Source of the DNA: Micromussa lordhowensis
Lineage: Eukaryota; Cnidaria; Anthozoa; Scleractinia; Lobophylliidae
Assembly (NCBI GenBank): GCA_964020085.1
Contig: OZ026602.1
Location: forward strand, 30,766,477 to 30,830,476
DNA length: 64,000 bases
Reading direction: 5' to 3'
Both the position numbers and the translations under genes were made by a program. How positions within the stretch are numbered: position 1 is the stretch's first letter; the number at the start of each line of letters is the position of its first letter. The notes below the pieces were generated by a model that made no database searches, was not told the origin of the DNA, and saw nothing but the letters and a program-made list of their open reading frames with translations. Shown piece after piece: positions 34,651 through 45,269 of the stretch.

Positions 34651-34651
<1 letters not shown>

Positions 34652-34706
<55 letters not shown>
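34652..34706. repeat. (TA)n microsatellite
   Basis: About 27 TA units, with two AAATA interruptions, at the 3' end of the LINE fragment. Confidence 0.9.
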
Positions 34707-34854
34707 AATGTGGTTAAAGTAAGTACATACATACTTAATACTCTAAACATTAGGAGAAGTAGAAAGAAATTATTGTTAAGTCAGTAGATGCCTACTATAC
34801 ATTGTAAAATTATTTTTATAAAAAAGAGTGATAAATAAAGTTAATGTTTCAGAA

Positions 34855-35049
34855 AAAAAAAAACTGTTTGATTGTGCCTTGAACTTCGATAAGTATTTGG
34901 TGAATATCTCCTAAGCTTGGCTCGTCTACTTCCAGCACGGCTGGCGATTCAACATCTACCGACGGAGACGCCATTACACGTGTAGCCTTGTGTTCGGGTG
35001 AAATTCCCTCGTCAGAAGCGGCACATTCGGTTCTTTTCTTTGTATTCAT
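34855..35049 (-). pseudogene. Probable LINE ORF1 N-terminus
   Basis: The frame reads MNTKKRTECAASDEG, then SVDVESPAVLEVDEPSLGD, and is cut after QILIEVQGTIKQF by a T-run (poly-A on the plus strand). Short charged N-termini followed by a helical stretch are typical of ORF1 proteins of coral L1-like LINEs. No diagnostic domain is present, so the call is tentative. Confidence 0.35.
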
Positions 35050-35099
35050 TTATAGCATTGAGTTTAAGAGTAAAACTTCCGAGATGGCTGCCAAAAATT

Positions 35100-35390
35100 T
35101 TGATTTACATGCCCTGAAAAACGGATAGCGGAGCTCATCAAACACGTCCGTTCATCACGAGGCCCAACTCCCCTTCGCATGGAGGCAAATAAGGCATCTT
35201 GCAAAGCAAGTTTACTGACAATGTGACTAATAAAACAAAAACTGAAACATGGAAAGCCATTACAGAGAAGGTTAATGCCATTGGTGTAGCCAGCAGAACC
35301 ATCTACAAAGTAAAACAGAAATGGAAAGGGCTCTTCAGCACAGCCTAGAAGGAGTTCAGTCAACAAAAAAAGGCATAAACAGGGTTCTCC
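35100..35390 (+). pseudogene. Myb/SANT-like DNA-binding domain relic
   Basis: Across frames one can read RIAELIKHVRSSRG, then NKTKTETWKAITEKVNAIG, then SRTIYKVKQKWKGLFSTA. This matches the Myb_DNA-bind_5 type domain of Harbinger/NAIF1-like proteins. Frameshifts and a stop (TAG at about 35346) make it a relic. Confidence 0.5.
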
Positions 35391-35484
35391 CTAAATTTAT
35401 TAGTAGAAGGAGAATAAAATGGAGTAGTCGGCAGAGGAGTTTATAAAGGCGTGCAAGTGCCTTCCATGTGCCTCTGGTGCGATT

Positions 35485-35500
35485 GGGGGGGGGGGGGGGG
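35485..35500. repeat. Homopolymer run of 16 G
   Basis: Sixteen consecutive G bases interrupt the non-coding sequence after the Myb relic. Such runs are prone to length error in assemblies. Confidence 0.9.
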
Positions 35501-35639
35501 TATGGAAGCAGGGATAAGCTAGGAGAAGTGCATTTTGGCGCGTTTTGGGAAATGATTGTGCCACTGATTATAGAACATTTATTAATCCACATATACATTT
35601 TTGAGTAATACTGCATAAACAGCTAGTTTAGTGTGTTAA

Positions 35640-36455
35640 GCTTAAAATGTTTCGTCTTCAAAGTCAAACTTGAAGTCTAAATCTGCACCAGAATCATCAA
35701 CCATGTCCATTGCAGTAGGTGCCTTGTGTACACTGTCACTGTTTGCTAAGGTCGATGTCTGGGGCTCTTCTTCCACCATGATAATGTCTAGGTTTTCTGC
35801 AATTAAATGAAATAAACATCAGTTTTTCAATGGCTATTTGTGTTTTTTTTCTCCCTACGACTACTGTGTAAACTTATTTAATTGGGGCTATGACTCATGT
35901 TTAAAGTTATTACCTGTATACTTACCAGGTGCCTCAGTCTGAATAGCAACAGTTGCTGTTTCAGTGATCTTTATATCTTCGTGCTTGCTGCCACCAATCC
36001 TTGGGAGGCTCAATGGAGGCAGGTTCCTCTTATGAGTGTTCCTCCATACCTGTGCTTCCTCTGCCAGGAGTAATTGACATTCTTTGGACTTTGGCTCTGG
36101 TCCATTGATTGAAACATGAAGACATGTCGACAGCATGTCATTTTGTGAGGCAATTTTCGAGTCTAGTCTTAACCATTTTGACTGCACTGGCTCCTCTTTC
36201 AACAACAGCGTTTGCTATTGGCTATGTCAGACACATCTTTGCAGCATCCACCAAAAAGCTGTAGCTTACTTTAAGCAGTGCTTGCTCTTTTACAATTTTA
36301 CGAAGAATCCATTCAGTGGGTGATAGTTTGGACTCCTTTCCCCCTTGCAACACATTGCGAGGTGGCTGCCAGGATAGCATGAGGTGTTTGAAATTCTGCC
36401 ACTGGGTCTTCATCTGATCATCACTGAACTGGAATTGGCCAGCTAGAATCTTCAC
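35640..36455 (-). pseudogene. hAT transposase C-terminal (dimerisation) fragment
   Basis: Two minus-strand frames, 36222-36455 and 35888-36205, together resemble the C-terminal part of ZNF862/hAT-type proteins: WILRKIVKEQALLKVSYSFL, a break at a stop near 36222, then NDMLSTCLHVSINGPEPKS and AQVWRNTHKRNLPPL. The 'ERGAS'-type motif usually sits at the break and is eroded. A Ser/Thr and acidic tail follows. It is not adjacent to the hAT zinc finger at 20.2-20.6 kb and need not belong to it. Confidence 0.6.
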
Positions 36456-37300
36456 ATTCTCCTACCGTATTTCATGAACTCGGCATCAGTGGCAGCAGGC
36501 AGGGTGATAGGATTAAAGATACTGAAGGCTTCTAATGCAACATGATTAAAATGGCCTGGTAGAACTTTTTTTTACAAGTATGTATAATAAATGGAGAAGT
36601 TTCTGAGAAAAACTTCTTACGCAACATGATTAAAATGGCCTGGTAGAACTTTTTTTACAAGTATGTATAATAAATGGAGAAGTTTCTGAGAAAAACTTGT
36701 TTATCGATGGTGTAAGCCAGCCATAAAAGAAACATGTGTGGGTTCGTATTCAGTACGCTGTTCACAAACAGGCTTCTTTGTTGATTCTGCTGAAATATGA
36801 TGCACCGGTATTAAATTTATTTTGAACACTTCCAAAGCCATCGCGATGGGTGTAGTGTTGGTAAGTGATGAAAAACATCTCATCTGCTCATGAACGTTCT
36901 GTTCGAAAAGGATAACCCATTTATATCGATAAGAACATGCTTTCTATCTAACTCGTTTACACTTGCAATAGCGTATCGGGAGAAGACTTCATGTAGTTCA
37001 TATTCGTGTAGTTTTTTAGCACTGTCAAGCTATTCTTTAGAACAATAATCCACTAGCAATAGGAAGACAATAAGCCAGCTCATACATACAAATGAAGAGG
37101 TGTGTATGTGCATTTATTATTCAATAAATTGTAACACTATCCAAATATGGTCATGATGCTCTCGATATCTGTCATCCGTAGGTAACAGATATCCGGCGGT
37201 ATACGTAGCTTCGTACATGGGAAGAAAAAGTGAAGTGAGAAAATGTTGACGGAGAGATTTACAAGGATTTAGGCTGTTTTGTTATCAATTTGTTGAACAC
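36456..37300. repeat. Non-coding with an 84-bp tandem duplication
   Basis: Unit GCAACATGATTAAAATGGCC... at 36537-36620 is repeated at 36621-36703. The only differences I see are one T in a T-run and the last bases. The rest shows no gene. Confidence 0.8.
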
Positions 37301-37303
37301 TAA

Positions 37304-37417
37304 AACAATTATCCTGCTCAATCTCGCAGAATATCGTCTGATTTTAGCCAACTCAGCCTACGGCCTCGTTGGCTAAGTATCAGACGATATTCCGCGCGAT
37401 TTCGCCGGATAATTGTT
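37304..37417. repeat. Long stem-loop (foldback)
   Basis: Arms of about 48 bases start AACAATTATCC and contain GAATATCGTCTGAT and TTAGCCAAC. The loop is about 15 bases. It looks like a non-autonomous foldback element inserted next to a Tc1-type terminus. Confidence 0.75.
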
Positions 37418-37436
37418 AAATATGCGCATTTTTATA

Positions 37437-37526
37437 CGCACATACGGATATACATATACGCACATATGCATGTATTTATACTTGTATTATGTGCGTTTTT
37501 TGGTTAACGTAGATCTGAGCGGTACT
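37437..37526. mobile_element. Right end of a Tc1/mariner-type element
   Basis: Ends GAGCGGTACTG followed by TA, the reverse of the CAGTACCGCTC terminus seen at 62072. Inside it, repeated TACGCACATA / TATGCGCA-like motifs resemble the TACGCGTA repeats of the 62072 element. The left end was not found. Confidence 0.55.
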
Positions 37527-38008
37527 GTACGTGGCGCTTGAATGCGGATATGTGTATAGTCAATGCACCCGATCACACCTGGGAAACCGTTCTTGGCGAA
37601 GAAGGCCTGTTTGATTATAGTTTTCCTGTCCTCGTCCGGCCAAACAATGAACATATGTTGACAGCGTACTAGAGCCTGTGATACTGTAGTTATGCATCGT
37701 GAGACCGTAGATTTTGGTAGCCCAAATGTATCGCCTATTACCTCTAGGAAGCTTCCAGATGCGAAGAAACGTAAGGCTACAAGAACTTGAACAAGTGGCG
37801 AAAGTGCGTGATTATGAGCAGTGTTTCTCGCTAGATCATCGGCCAACAAATCGGCAAGGTACTTTATGGAGTCTCTACCAAAATGAAATCTTGACTTGAC
37901 GTTGTTCTCGCTTAAGTATTCATCTAAATGTGCATTAAAAAGCCTAAAACGTCGGGGTCTGGCGCGTCTTGCATGAGCAAGACGACCAAACAGCAACAGG
38001 TCGGCCAT
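37487..38008 (-). pseudogene. HARBI1-like Harbinger transposase, truncated
   Basis: The 173-residue ORF starts with [20 protein letters not shown] and runs through the helical N-terminal region ([41 protein letters not shown]) to the first catalytic Asp in [13 protein letters not shown]. It is then interrupted at a TA (37527-37528) by a Tc1-type terminus reading GAGCGGTACTG on the plus strand, and the other two catalytic residues are lost. The rest of the transposase is not found to the left. Family knowledge: HARBI1-type nucleases act with a Myb partner. The plus-strand Myb gene at 30408 may or may not be related. Confidence 0.8.
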
Positions 38009-38428
38009 CTTGGTTTTACAGATTTATCCCTGGAATAGCGATTTATTACTACCTCGCAAGGTGTAATAAATTTATCCCAGATTTATTCCCTGAATAGCGC
38101 TATTCCTTCTTTCAGGAACAGAATTTATTCCGGGGATAAAGTTATCCCTGAAATAAGGCACATTTATCCCTGGAATAGCGTTATTCCTGCCTCAAGGAAC
38201 CGGCCCCATCTAAATGTGCATTAAAACGCCGCGGTCTGGCGCGTCTTGTATCAGCAAGACGACCAAACAGCAACAGGTCGGCCATCTTGTTTTTGCAGAT
38301 TTATCCCTGAAATAGCGATTTATTACTACCTCGCAAGTTGTAATAAATTTATCCCAGATTTATTCCCTGAATAGCGCTATTCCTTCTTTCAGAAACAGAA
38401 TTTATTCCGGCTTCAAGGAACCGGCCCC
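37916..38428. repeat. Tandem duplication of a Harbinger 5' end and terminus
   Basis: The block from CATCTAAATGTGCATTAAAA through the transposase start codon to the terminal GGAACCGGCCCC is present twice (about 37919-38206 and 38211-38428). The second copy has internal deletions and several substitutions. The element end abuts the integrase/OTU gene, which it interrupts. Confidence 0.75.
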
Positions 38429-39625
38429 AGATCTCTATTACTTGGGCCTAATATGATGAACTTGAAAATCATGTCAACAATTTTGTCCGGTGGAACTCCG
38501 AAGAATCCTTCGCTTGATGTGCCCATAGAACTGATTGGCACATGCATTCTGTCTGTTAGCACGTTTGAAATGCTTTCTTCACTTTCATTACGTGTTGAAG
38601 CTATGCTAACATTGTCATTGTCATTGTGATATTTATCGTTTTGGTTCCTTTCCAATATTCCACTTAGCCTTGGTCAACTTTAGGTTCTCTTTCTTCTCTA
38701 ATTCCTGTGCCACTTAGTTGAGCTATGACGTTTTCATTTGTCTCTGACATGCCACAACTGTCGTCTTGCTCATTTTCTGTTTCGTCGCCTATATGATGCG
38801 CATAAGTTTCTGTTAAAGTCACATAGTGAATGCCATGATCCTCACTAAAATGTCCAAGCATAAACATGGCAACAGGTTCGAAATTCTGGGGTACAATATG
38901 GGTTGCATGGTCCCCCGATGAGGATATTATGTCGAGTTGAATCTGATACAGGTTAGCTATGGCTTGCAGAGTCAACTGACCGCCGTATGTGCCATCGGTT
39001 ATCATTTGCTGCAAGTACTCACTCCATGGCATAACTATGAAGAGCTCAAGAGGCATTCCATCTGGCACACTGTCATGCTCTTCCAAATATTTGCAAACTT
39101 CATCCCTTAGTGTCTCTGGGGAACGTAAAATTCCAATATTTTGAAGATGATGCGCAACAGCGGCAAACTGACAATTTTCATTGCCAGGAGGGTTGTAGGT
39201 TACCTTGTATCCCTGATTTTCAAATTCTTCATATATTTCTTTTGTTAAACTCATGTGATGGAGAGAAGGAACAGCTGAATTTTTATCTGGAGGTTTCTTC
39301 CTGGCAGTTGCTTGCTTTCTTTTCGCTATTTCCTTTTTTTTTTATTTTTTTCTGCCACTGTCAGACTTGTTATATCGTCCACAGAGACCCACGAGGTGAT
39401 ATCACAATGTGTTTTGGGATGTTCATATTTGACCTTGTAACGGAATAGTTTCAAGTTTCTTTTGATAATTTTTCCTTGGATGACATAATGCCTTTTAGGG
39501 GCAGCTTTTGAAATGCGAGAAAATTGGTAATGAACTAGGATTATTTCTCCAACTGAATAGATTGACGGGGGATTGTTTCTCATTCTTTTATCAATATACC
39601 GCTTATCCCAAATATGACTTACTAC
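38413..39625 (-). pseudogene. Integrase C-terminus / OTU-like protein, truncated
   Basis: From 39610 leftward the minus strand reads RYIDKRMRNNPPSIYSVGE and KRHYVIQGKIIKRNLKLFRYK, like the C-terminal DNA-binding part of a retroviral-type (rve) integrase. After a frame change an OTU-like region follows (38664-39254): PPGNENCQFAAVAHHL with the catalytic Cys, then GHFSEDHGIHYVTLTE with the His. An acidic tail and an F-box-like motif (FFGVPPDKIVDMIFKFI) come last and are cut by the Harbinger end at 38428. Upstream catalytic integrase sequence is missing, replaced at about 39625 by polB. This integrase-OTU pairing is known to me from coral mobile elements. Which element it belongs to is unclear. 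Confidence 0.65.
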
Positions 39626-40497
39626 TTTAGCAGAACATAAAGGTTTAAAATTTCAATTTGCTTTAAAAGTAAAATTGACAAGAAAGAAAGGTAATGATAA
39701 AGACTATGCAGAACCATATTTTAGTAGTGGTAATTTAACAGTAACTAACCCAGATAGTATACTAGAAAAGGTAGAGTATGGTATCCAAGGGATTTTGGCC
39801 TCTTTAGCCTCTTTAGCCCAGTGGTTATCGAAAGGATCTGCTTGGGTGATAGAAGAAGTACCAAATCATGATCTTAATATTGCCTCTTATCTTCCACTGA
39901 AAGGCAAACGCTATCTGCAACTACCACAAGAATTACGTAACTCTAGAAAAGGATTAATTAACCTAAAAAATGACGACGATAAATGTTTTCAATGGTGCCA
40001 CGTTAGAGCATTACACCCAGCTAAAATTCACCCTGAAAGAATAACTGTAGCTGACTGGAAATACGCTAAGGAGTTAGATTACTCTGGTGTAACTTTCCCG
40101 GTCTCTGTAAAAGATATGGACAGGATAGAGCGACAGAATCTGATTAATATTTCTGTTTTTGCTTATGATGAAGACACAAAAATACCACACCCAATCAGAG
40201 TATCAAAATCAAAGTATGATAAACGCTTAAATTTATTATGGATTGAAGGAAAAGACGGTGTAGGTCATTATGTACTTATCAAAGATTTCGATAGATTCAT
40301 GACAACCTACACTAAACATAAAGATAAGAAACATTTTTGTATGCTCTGTTTAAAATGCTGTAGCTCGGCTAGAGTCCTGGAAATGCACCAGAGAGATTGT
40401 ATTGAGATTAATGGAGTGCAAGCTATAAAGATGCCTCCCGAGGGTTCTCAAATTTATTTCAAGAATCTCCAGAAAATGATGCCAGTACCTTTTGTTA
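39626..40497 (+). pseudogene. Polinton-type DNA polymerase B, part 1 (N-terminus)
   Basis: This open frame is the N-terminal region of a protein-primed family B polymerase of Polinton/Maverick type: LKFQFALKVKLTRKKGND, WVIEEVPNHDLNIASYLPL, KGLINLKNDDDKCFQWCHV, HYVLIKDFDRFM, then a Cys/His pair (KKHFCMLCLKCCSS...H..C). It has no ATG-linked start at its left edge and is probably truncated there against the integrase relic. It stops at 40497, where a MITE is inserted after TA. The same reading frame continues at 41902. Confidence 0.85.
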
Positions 40498-41899
40498 CAG
40501 TATTGTGCAAAAGAAATGCAAACGAAATGCGTCGAAATTCGCTCTTTGTTCACACGAATTTACGTCGAAAAATCAACGAACTTTCGAGAGAGATTTCGTT
40601 GGATTCTTCCCGAAAAATTAGCGAACTTCGTTTATTTTTCGCAATAACGAAATTCGAAGTAGCGAATTTTCGATGTAGCGAAACGAAAGTATCGAAGTTC
40701 AAAGTATAGCGAATTTTCAAGGATTGCACGAACTTGACATGTACACAAACAACGCGTTGGATTGAGTTTCCATGATAGCAATGATGCGATAGTTAAATGA
40801 ACTAGTCTCGCCGACAGAACAGTTGCCTGCGACTTGTTTAAGCATTACTTGGGGCACAAATTGAACATTAACGTTATTGAAACTCTGCGTCGATATTCGC
40901 TTCATCGCCGTGATAAAACAAATGGCTGCAATGTTAACTAGCAATGTTTACAGAAGCCCGCTTTCCCATGTAAAAAAACCGTTGAAACGAGATATATTTT
41001 GTGCAGACAGAATATTTATTTACAAGTTGACACTGTAATTTCGTATCTAAGTGAACAAACTTAATTTGTTTTGACTTTCACTGAACATTCCCGTTCAAAA
41101 CAGATAACAACAAGATGCGTTTCCAGAGCTCATTTGCAGAAAACATTCATTGAACATCTTACCTTTCAAACATAATTCTTGCTTTGTTTAACAACTCATG
41201 AATCCAGATAAATTCCATTTCAGTTTGAAAACTCTTGAATTCAGAAAAATTTGTTCACTCTGTCTCGTGATTTAAACGTTTGGGGCTCGCCATGTGACAC
41301 ATATGCCATGTTGGCAAATTATTTGCGAGCCCACAGTAACTTGGGCTGTGGCATTACCATGGCGCAAACATGGCTGTGTCAGCGAGTGGCCCCTGTGTTC
41401 AACAAACCTGAGCTTAAGAACCGTGTAAGAACTGCGATGCTTTCAACATGAAGTAAACAGTAAAAGGAACCTTTGAAGTAATACAGGTGAGTCTTGTATA
41501 AACCTGTTCTATAAACGGACACGAGTTTTTTCGTAAAGCTTACACTGTGAAATGACATCAGAAAAAAATTGTCGCGGCAAATTTGAACTGGGCAGTTTAT
41601 CGTCCAGAAAATGCGTGGGAATGTTTGAGCAGGGCAAACAAAGAGCGAAATTACGCTCAAATGTTCTAAGTCATTTATTGAACACTGCAAAGTTTCACTC
41701 GAAAATTCGAAGTATATTTTTGTTCTGAATGAATTGTCGTTCGAAAATTCCCATAGTTGGAAACAATAGGAATCACGAATTATCGTGACTTTTCGTTGAA
41801 AATTCGCTTCCATCGAAAATTCAATATTTGTTCGTCGAAAAGCCAGGAAAAGCGGCGAATTTCAGCGAAATACGTTTGCATTACTTTTGCACAATACTG
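40498..41899. mobile_element. 1402-bp MITE with TA target duplication
   Basis: The two ends are inverted copies: both begin CAGTATTGTGCAAAAG and continue AATGCAAACG, for about 45 bp with few mismatches. TA flanks both sides (40496-40497 and 41900-41901), and the polB frames on the two sides are in the same register once one TA is discounted. The interior is rich in TTCGAAAATTCG-like palindromes and has no transposase, so it is non-autonomous and of Tc1/mariner type. Confidence 0.9.
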
Positions 41900-41901
41900 T
41901 A

Positions 41902-42692
41902 TATATGCAGATTTTGAAGCCATTACAGAAAAGATAGATGGTTGTCACCCTAGTGATCAGCGGTCTTACACCACTGCTTATCAGAGCCATCAGGGATGTG
42001 GGTACTGTTATAAGTTAATTTGCCATTATGATCGAGAGTATTCAAAACCTGCAAAGATTTATCGTGGAGGAGATGCAATTGAGAAATTCATTAGGCAAAT
42101 TTTCGAGGAACTAAAAGATTGTCAAAGAGTAGTGCAGGAAAAGGTCGACAAGCCATGATGTATGACACGACAAGATGAAGAGGCTTTTCAAAGTAGTATA
42201 GAATGTCATATTTGTGAAAGACGTTTTCGAGCAAAAGATCTACTTACACTAGAGGATGGTGTTACAATAATGAATAAAGTCAGAGACCACTGTCATATTA
42301 CCGGTAAATATAGAGGTGCAGCCCATCAGCACTGTAACTTAAAATGGTCTCTCAGTTCAGAAAAGATGAAAATACCTGTGGTCTTTCATAATCTGAAAGG
42401 ATATGATTGTCACCTTATCATGCAAAAGTTAGGTCGATTAATAGAAGAAGATCAAAGCATCAATGTTGGTGTGATTGCTCAAAATTTTGAGAAGTATCTT
42501 GGTTTTAATCTTGATAATCTGAAATTTATTGATAGTTTTTCTTTTATGCCCCAGAGTCTTGGCCGATTGAGCAGTAATTTAGCGACAGAAAAATTCGTTT
42601 ACACTAGAGAAGCTTTTCCTGATCTTGAAAAATTCAATCTAGTTACAAAGAAAGGTGTTTATCCTTATGATTACATGGATAGCTTTAGTAGG
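41902..42692 (+). pseudogene. Polinton-type DNA polymerase B, part 2 (exonuclease region)
   Basis: This part starts with the exonuclease motif I (YADFEAITEK). It carries an endonuclease VII-like zinc segment (CHICERRF and VRDHCHITGKYRG, CNLKW) and exonuclease motif II (FHNLKGYDCHLI). It ends at YPYDYMDSFSRF, where the 18.5-kb element is inserted. A single in-frame TGA lies at 42156-42158. Apart from that the frame is open, so the gene was fairly young when it was broken. Confidence 0.85.
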
Positions 42693-42696
42693 TTTA
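42693..42696. other. TTTA target-site duplication, left
   Basis: TTTA here and at 61174-61177 flank the inverted ends of the giant element. The polB frames on the two sides are in the same register once one copy is discounted. Confidence 0.75.
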
Positions 42697-42729
42697 AACA
42701 TCTGATCATTTAAAAACGAACTTGATCAA
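42697..42729 (+). repeat. Left terminal inverted repeat of the giant element
   Basis: Starts AACATCTGATCATTTAAAAA and ends CTTGATCAA. It aligns without gaps to the complement of 61141-61173 (28/33). Immediately inside, GTTCACATTTGTGAAC (42729-42744) is itself a palindrome. Confidence 0.9.
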
Positions 42730-42999
42730 GTTCACATTTGTGAACGGCCTAGTTACCATTTTTGAGGGATTTTCCTATACTTTATTTCAAGTTCTTCTAA
42801 AATAACCAAGTTTCATGGACTGAAACACGACAATTTTATTTATCTATTGTGTATCGTGTTTTTCACTTTACAGAACTGCCGTTATACTTTAAGACACGCA
42901 TTTCTATTTACAAAATTTTGTTAATTTATTTAGTTTTGGTAAGCAATACAAATACCACTACGAGTTTACTTTTGATTTGATCGTCGGGAACTAGGACCC

Positions 43000-43955
43000 A
43001 TCTAAGATATGAATGTTATACTACAGATCTAAGGTATGAATGTTATACTACAGATCTAAGGTATGAATGTTATACTACAGATCTAAAGTATGGATGTTAT
43101 ACTACAGATCTAAGGTATGGATGTTATACTACAGATCTAAAGTATGGATGTTATACTACAGATCTAAGGTATGGATGTTATACTACAGATCTAAAGTATG
43201 GATGTTATACTACAGATCTAAAGTATGGATGTTATACTACAGACCTAAGGTATGAATGTTATACTACAGATCTAAAGTATGGATGTTATACTACAGATCT
43301 AAGGTATGAATGTTATACTACAGATCTAAAGTATGGATGTTATACTACAGATCTAAGGTATGAATGTTATACTACAGATCTAAAGTATGGATGTTATACT
43401 ACAGATCTAAGGTATGGATGTTATACTACAGATCTAAAGTATGGATGTTATACTACAGATCTAAGGTATGGATGTTATACTACAGATCTAAAGTATGGAT
43501 GTTATACTACAGATCTAAAGTATGGATGTTATACTACAGACCTACGGTATGGATGTTATACTACAGATCTCAGTAAGGTATGGATGTTATACTACAGATC
43601 TAAAGTATGGATGTTATACTACAGATCTAAAGTGTGGATGTTATACTACAGATCTAAAGTATGGATGTTATACTACAGATCTACGGTATGGATGTTATAC
43701 TACAGATCTCAGCAAGGTATGGATGTTATACTACAGATCTAAGGTATGGATGTTATACTACAGTTATAAAGTATGGATATTATACTACAGATCTAAAGTA
43801 TGGATGTTACACTACAGATCTAAGGTATGGATGTTACACTACAGATCTCCGTAAGGTATGGATGTTATACTACAGATCTAAGGTACATGTATGGATGTTA
43901 TACCACAGATCTACGGTATGGATGTTATACCTTCAAGGTATGGAAGTTATACCTC
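43000..43955 (+). repeat. Left subterminal 27-bp tandem array
   Basis: About 35 direct copies of a 27-bp unit: GGTATGGATGTTATAC followed by TACAGATCTAA. Common variants are AAAGTATGG / AAGGTATGA, plus a few 30-bp units with an extra CAG/AGT. GGTAT...ATAC(C) and CAGATCT(G) are partial palindromes. All six frames stay open because 27 is a multiple of 3. Confidence 0.95.
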
Positions 43956-44119
43956 ATATCAGTTTGGAGTTTTTAGTTTTTGTAATCGGAAGCTCATGCA
44001 CATGGATATAATTCACTTTTAACTGTATTTACAAAAAAACGTTTATGAAAATGACAAGACGTTTTTGAAACTTAAACTAGATTCTGAGGTAGAAATAAAT
44101 GGTACATTTCTATACGGTG

Positions 44120-45232
44120 TCACTCTTCATTATCTAGAATACTATATCTGGCTTTAAGTTCTTCAATATCTTCTCTCCTTATCCTTCTGCTAGTAGAAAA
44201 CTGGACTCCTATCATCATTATTTGACTTTTATCAATTTCTTGTGTCCACGGTTTTCTGTTGCCACCACTACCAACATAGGAATCTCGAAATGTTCCGTTA
44301 TAAGAACCATCGAGCCAGCGAATGGTAACCATGGGTTGTCCTATTTTTTCCACCTGTCCAATTAACGGTCGGTTGCTCCACTCCTCAATGTTCACTGCCA
44401 CGTAATGGCCAACTAAAAGTTGGTCGACGTCGACAGGGGCCAGGAATGGAACTTCACTGTCTTCTTCGATGTCTTGGATGGTATAGTCTACAGCATTGTC
44501 CAGTGCCTGCTGGTTTCGTTGTCTTCGTCTCGGATTTTGGTATGGTCCAATGTAGATCTTAGATAACAAACCATAAAGAAACACGCAGGTCAGAAGTTTC
44601 AATTTGACCCCCCACCAGAAAAGAACCACGCTTTGCTAAATCTTTAAGAATCAACAGGTAATAAGCAAATGGGGAGTATACATTAATTGTATTTATGTTT
44701 CAAAATTCATCTAAACTACAATCACCACTCATTGAAAATCAAGATATTTTTAGATAATTAGTACCAACAGGTAATTTCCCATAATGACGTTACTGTGCAT
44801 TACTAGAGCCTACCTCAAGGTGATCGGAGTCGCTGTTCTCAACTTCATCTTCCTTCTCTGCCTCTCTTTCACACAGCTCCACTCTTGCAGTTGTCAATAG
44901 TAATTCTAATGGCCATTCACCTGCGAAAGCTTTATTGATAAAACGTTAACAGAAAAGTTGAAATACAGTCGAACCTGTGTAAGCAATCATCCAAAATGTC
45001 AAGTCTAGGTGGTCGCTTATGGCGCTTGATCGCTTACGAGAGCTTAGACCATATTGGGTCAATATTTTGCCTCATTAGCATATGGCAAATGCAGAGACTT
45101 ACCCCATGCACCATGCAATGGCGAAAGCAACGTGTTATTCATATGAAAAGTCAATTTTGAGAAAAAAATCGGTTCTTCCCACTAAGAGGTGGTCGCTCTA
45201 ACAATATATAACATATATAACAATACTAATAT

Positions 45233-45269
<37 letters not shown>

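Noticed and set aside
43000..43955. CRISPR-like array
   Set aside because: Units are directly adjacent with no unique spacers, and the context is eukaryotic.
43067..44011. Open frames encoding repeated MLYYRSKVW or YGCYTTDLK peptides (also 59969-60622)
   Set aside because: They arise because a 27-bp unit is a multiple of three. All frames stay open and the peptides only mirror the tandem array.
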